A stretch of DNA of 64,000 bases from an uncultured Collinsella sp. (GTDB lineage: Bacteria; Actinomycetota; Coriobacteriia; Coriobacteriales; Coriobacteriaceae), in the NCBI GenBank assembly GCA_934655755.1, contig CAKUHA010000003.1, positions 1-64,000 of the forward strand, written 5' to 3'. The notes beneath the pieces were generated by a model, which was not told where the DNA came from, ran no database searches, and saw only the letters and a program-made list of their open reading frames with translations. The position numbers were made by a program, and so were the translations under genes. Numbering within the stretch: the stretch's first letter is position 1; every line of letters starts with the position of its first letter. This document shows, one piece after another, positions 62,908-64,000 of this stretch.

Positions 62908-63999
62908 ATGAAGAATTTTGTTAAGAAACTTCTGCCTGTTTCTTTATCACGCTTTGCGTTACTTTCGAAAGACGTCGAAGATATTAAGGCAAATATGCTA
63001 TCGGCTTCCGAGGCGCGCGGTATTCACGATGAGCTGCATTGGGATATAAGCGTTCAGCTTTTAAATGAAGTTAAAGCACTGAGGGGTGACCTTAAATCCC
63101 ATGACGAGAAGGCTATGCTCTTTGCCTGGGAAGGTTATCGCAAGGAAGGGGAGTCGCTCATCGAAGCCAAAAAGCGCTTCTTCACATCGCTCCCTGCTGC
63201 CACTGGCAGCTTGAGGCTGCTCCAACTTGGATCGGCTAAGTTGCTAGCCGACTTTGACTCGCTGTGCAGGGATAACGACATCCCATATTTCGCTACTTGT
63301 GGAACGTTGCTTGGGGCTGCGCGCCATGGTGGTTTTATCCCTTGGGATGACGATATCGATCTTGGAATGATGCGTGAGGATATTGAGCGTTTGGTTAGTC
63401 TAGTTCAATCTCACGACCGATTCTGTGTCTCAGTAGCTTTTGATGGATTTGTCCAGTGCCGTCAGGTGAGATTCCAATACGCGGACGACTCTATCCCCGT
63501 ATTCTTGGACATTTTTATTTTTGACTGGGCGTCAACCGACAACGTTGAGATCTACGACCAGCAACTTCAAATACGTGAGGCAATGGTCGAACGCATGCGC
63601 AGCGACTCTAGTCTTTCGTCTTGGATTGATAAGTCATGCGTTCCTGCTACTGATCCCAATATGGACATCGCCGATTCTTTATTTTCGAATGCGATAAATG
63701 AGGAAAGGGCAGTCGGTCTTGTGTGTGACAGGAGCGACGCTAAGGCAGTTATCTGGTCAATCGACAACACCGTTGGTGTTGACAATTTCCATTGGGTTTC
63801 GCCGCTAGACGAGATCTTCCCTCTTATCGACCTTGAGTTTGAGGGGATGCAAATCAAGGCGCCCTGCAAGTACATGGAATTGCTAACGAAGCATTATGGC
63901 GACCCTTTTAACCTTCCAAATGATATTGCTTCCCATTTTAAACATACTGATGTTGCTGATAGCGCTACCGCCGGCGCGCTTCGCCAGCTGCTTGGCTAG
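62908..63999 (+). CDS. LicD-family phosphotransferase
   Basis: The 363-residue protein has the LicD nucleotidyl/phosphotransferase core ATCGTLLGAARHGG, then FIPWDDDIDLGM with acidic D147-D149 and D151. LicD proteins add phosphocholine or similar phospho-groups to surface sugars. An N-terminal ~100-residue helical region precedes the core. ATG 62908 is chosen because AGAGG lies 10 nt before it. A TTG at 62902 is the alternative. It follows the double GT by 44 nt, so both are probably co-transcribed. The stop is 1 nt before the window edge. Confidence 0.88.
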   Translation: MKNFVKKLLPVSLSRFALLSKDVEDIKANMLSASEARGIHDELHWDISVQLLNEVKALRGDLKSHDEKAMLFAWEGYRKEGESLIEAKKRFFTSLPAATGSLRLLQLGSAKLLADFDSLCRDNDIPYFATCGTLLGAARHGGFIPWDDDIDLGMMREDIERLVSLVQSHDRFCVSVAFDGFVQCRQVRFQYADDSIPVFLDIFIFDWASTDNVEIYDQQLQIREAMVERMRSDSSLSSWIDKSCVPATDPNMDIADSLFSNAINEERAVGLVCDRSDAKAVIWSIDNTVGVDNFHWVSPLDEIFPLIDLEFEGMQIKAPCKYMELLTKHYGDPFNLPNDIASHFKHTDVADSATAGALRQLLG

Positions 64000-64000
64000 C

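Overview
The window looks like a chromosome segment of a Collinsella-type member of the Coriobacteriia (Actinomycetota). This is inferred from the suf operon order sufC-sufB-sufD-sufS-sufU with a divergent Rrf2 regulator, the paired NifU-like and GGGtGRT genes, AGG/GGGAGG-type ribosome binding sites, moderately high GC, and large secreted proteins built from ChW repeats. The species call rests on gene content only.

Region 1 (1-12.9 kb) is mostly housekeeping. It holds two identical tRNA-Lys(CTT) genes, a truncated dinD, an FAD oxidoreductase, a NifU-like/GGGtGRT pair, a single-domain Y1 (RAYT-type) transposase, and the SUF Fe-S assembly operon. The suf operon is read leftwards from a promoter that overlaps a candidate Rrf2 operator. 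The rrf2 gene is read rightwards and is followed at once by a MntA/HepT-type (MNT-HEPN) toxin-antitoxin pair.

Region 2 (12.9-23.6 kb) encodes surface functions: a secreted lysozyme-like protein with a C-terminal MPKTG sorting-like signal, an AAA-ATPase-like protein whose nuclease part looks dead, several family 2 glycosyltransferases (GT2), a membrane protein broken by a probable 1-nt deletion, an acyltransferase broken by one in-frame TGA, and a DUF2971 protein.

Region 3 (24.0-42.4 kb) starts with an intact IS21-family element. Five consecutive secreted proteins of about 950-1050 residues follow. Each carries 9 or 14 ChW repeats joined to a different enzyme domain: C39-type peptidase, NlpC/P60, GH25 muramidase plus a CHAP/NlpC-like domain, YkuD L,D-transpeptidase, and a domain with sialyltransferase-like motifs. 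Repeat modules have been copied between and within these genes as identical GC-rich tracts of 297 and 224 bp inside lower-GC surroundings. A hairpin that could act as a terminator and could hide the ribosome binding site lies directly before the first gene.

Region 4 (42.7-64.0 kb) is a surface-glycan locus: rmlA, rmlB and a fused rmlC-rmlD for dTDP-L-rhamnose, three GT2 genes, a decayed IS21 relic, a GT-like gene and a flippase on the minus strand, a partial second copy of rmlB-rmlC-rmlD that includes 470 identical bases, a DPM1-like glycosyltransferase with a DUF2304 partner, an IS256-type relic, two large DUF6541-like membrane proteins, a double GT2 protein and a LicD phosphotransferase.

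My reading of regions 3 and 4 together is that a variable rhamnose-containing surface polysaccharide is made next to a set of wall enzymes whose ChW arrays may bind that wall or glycan. The ligand of the ChW arrays is inferred, not shown.
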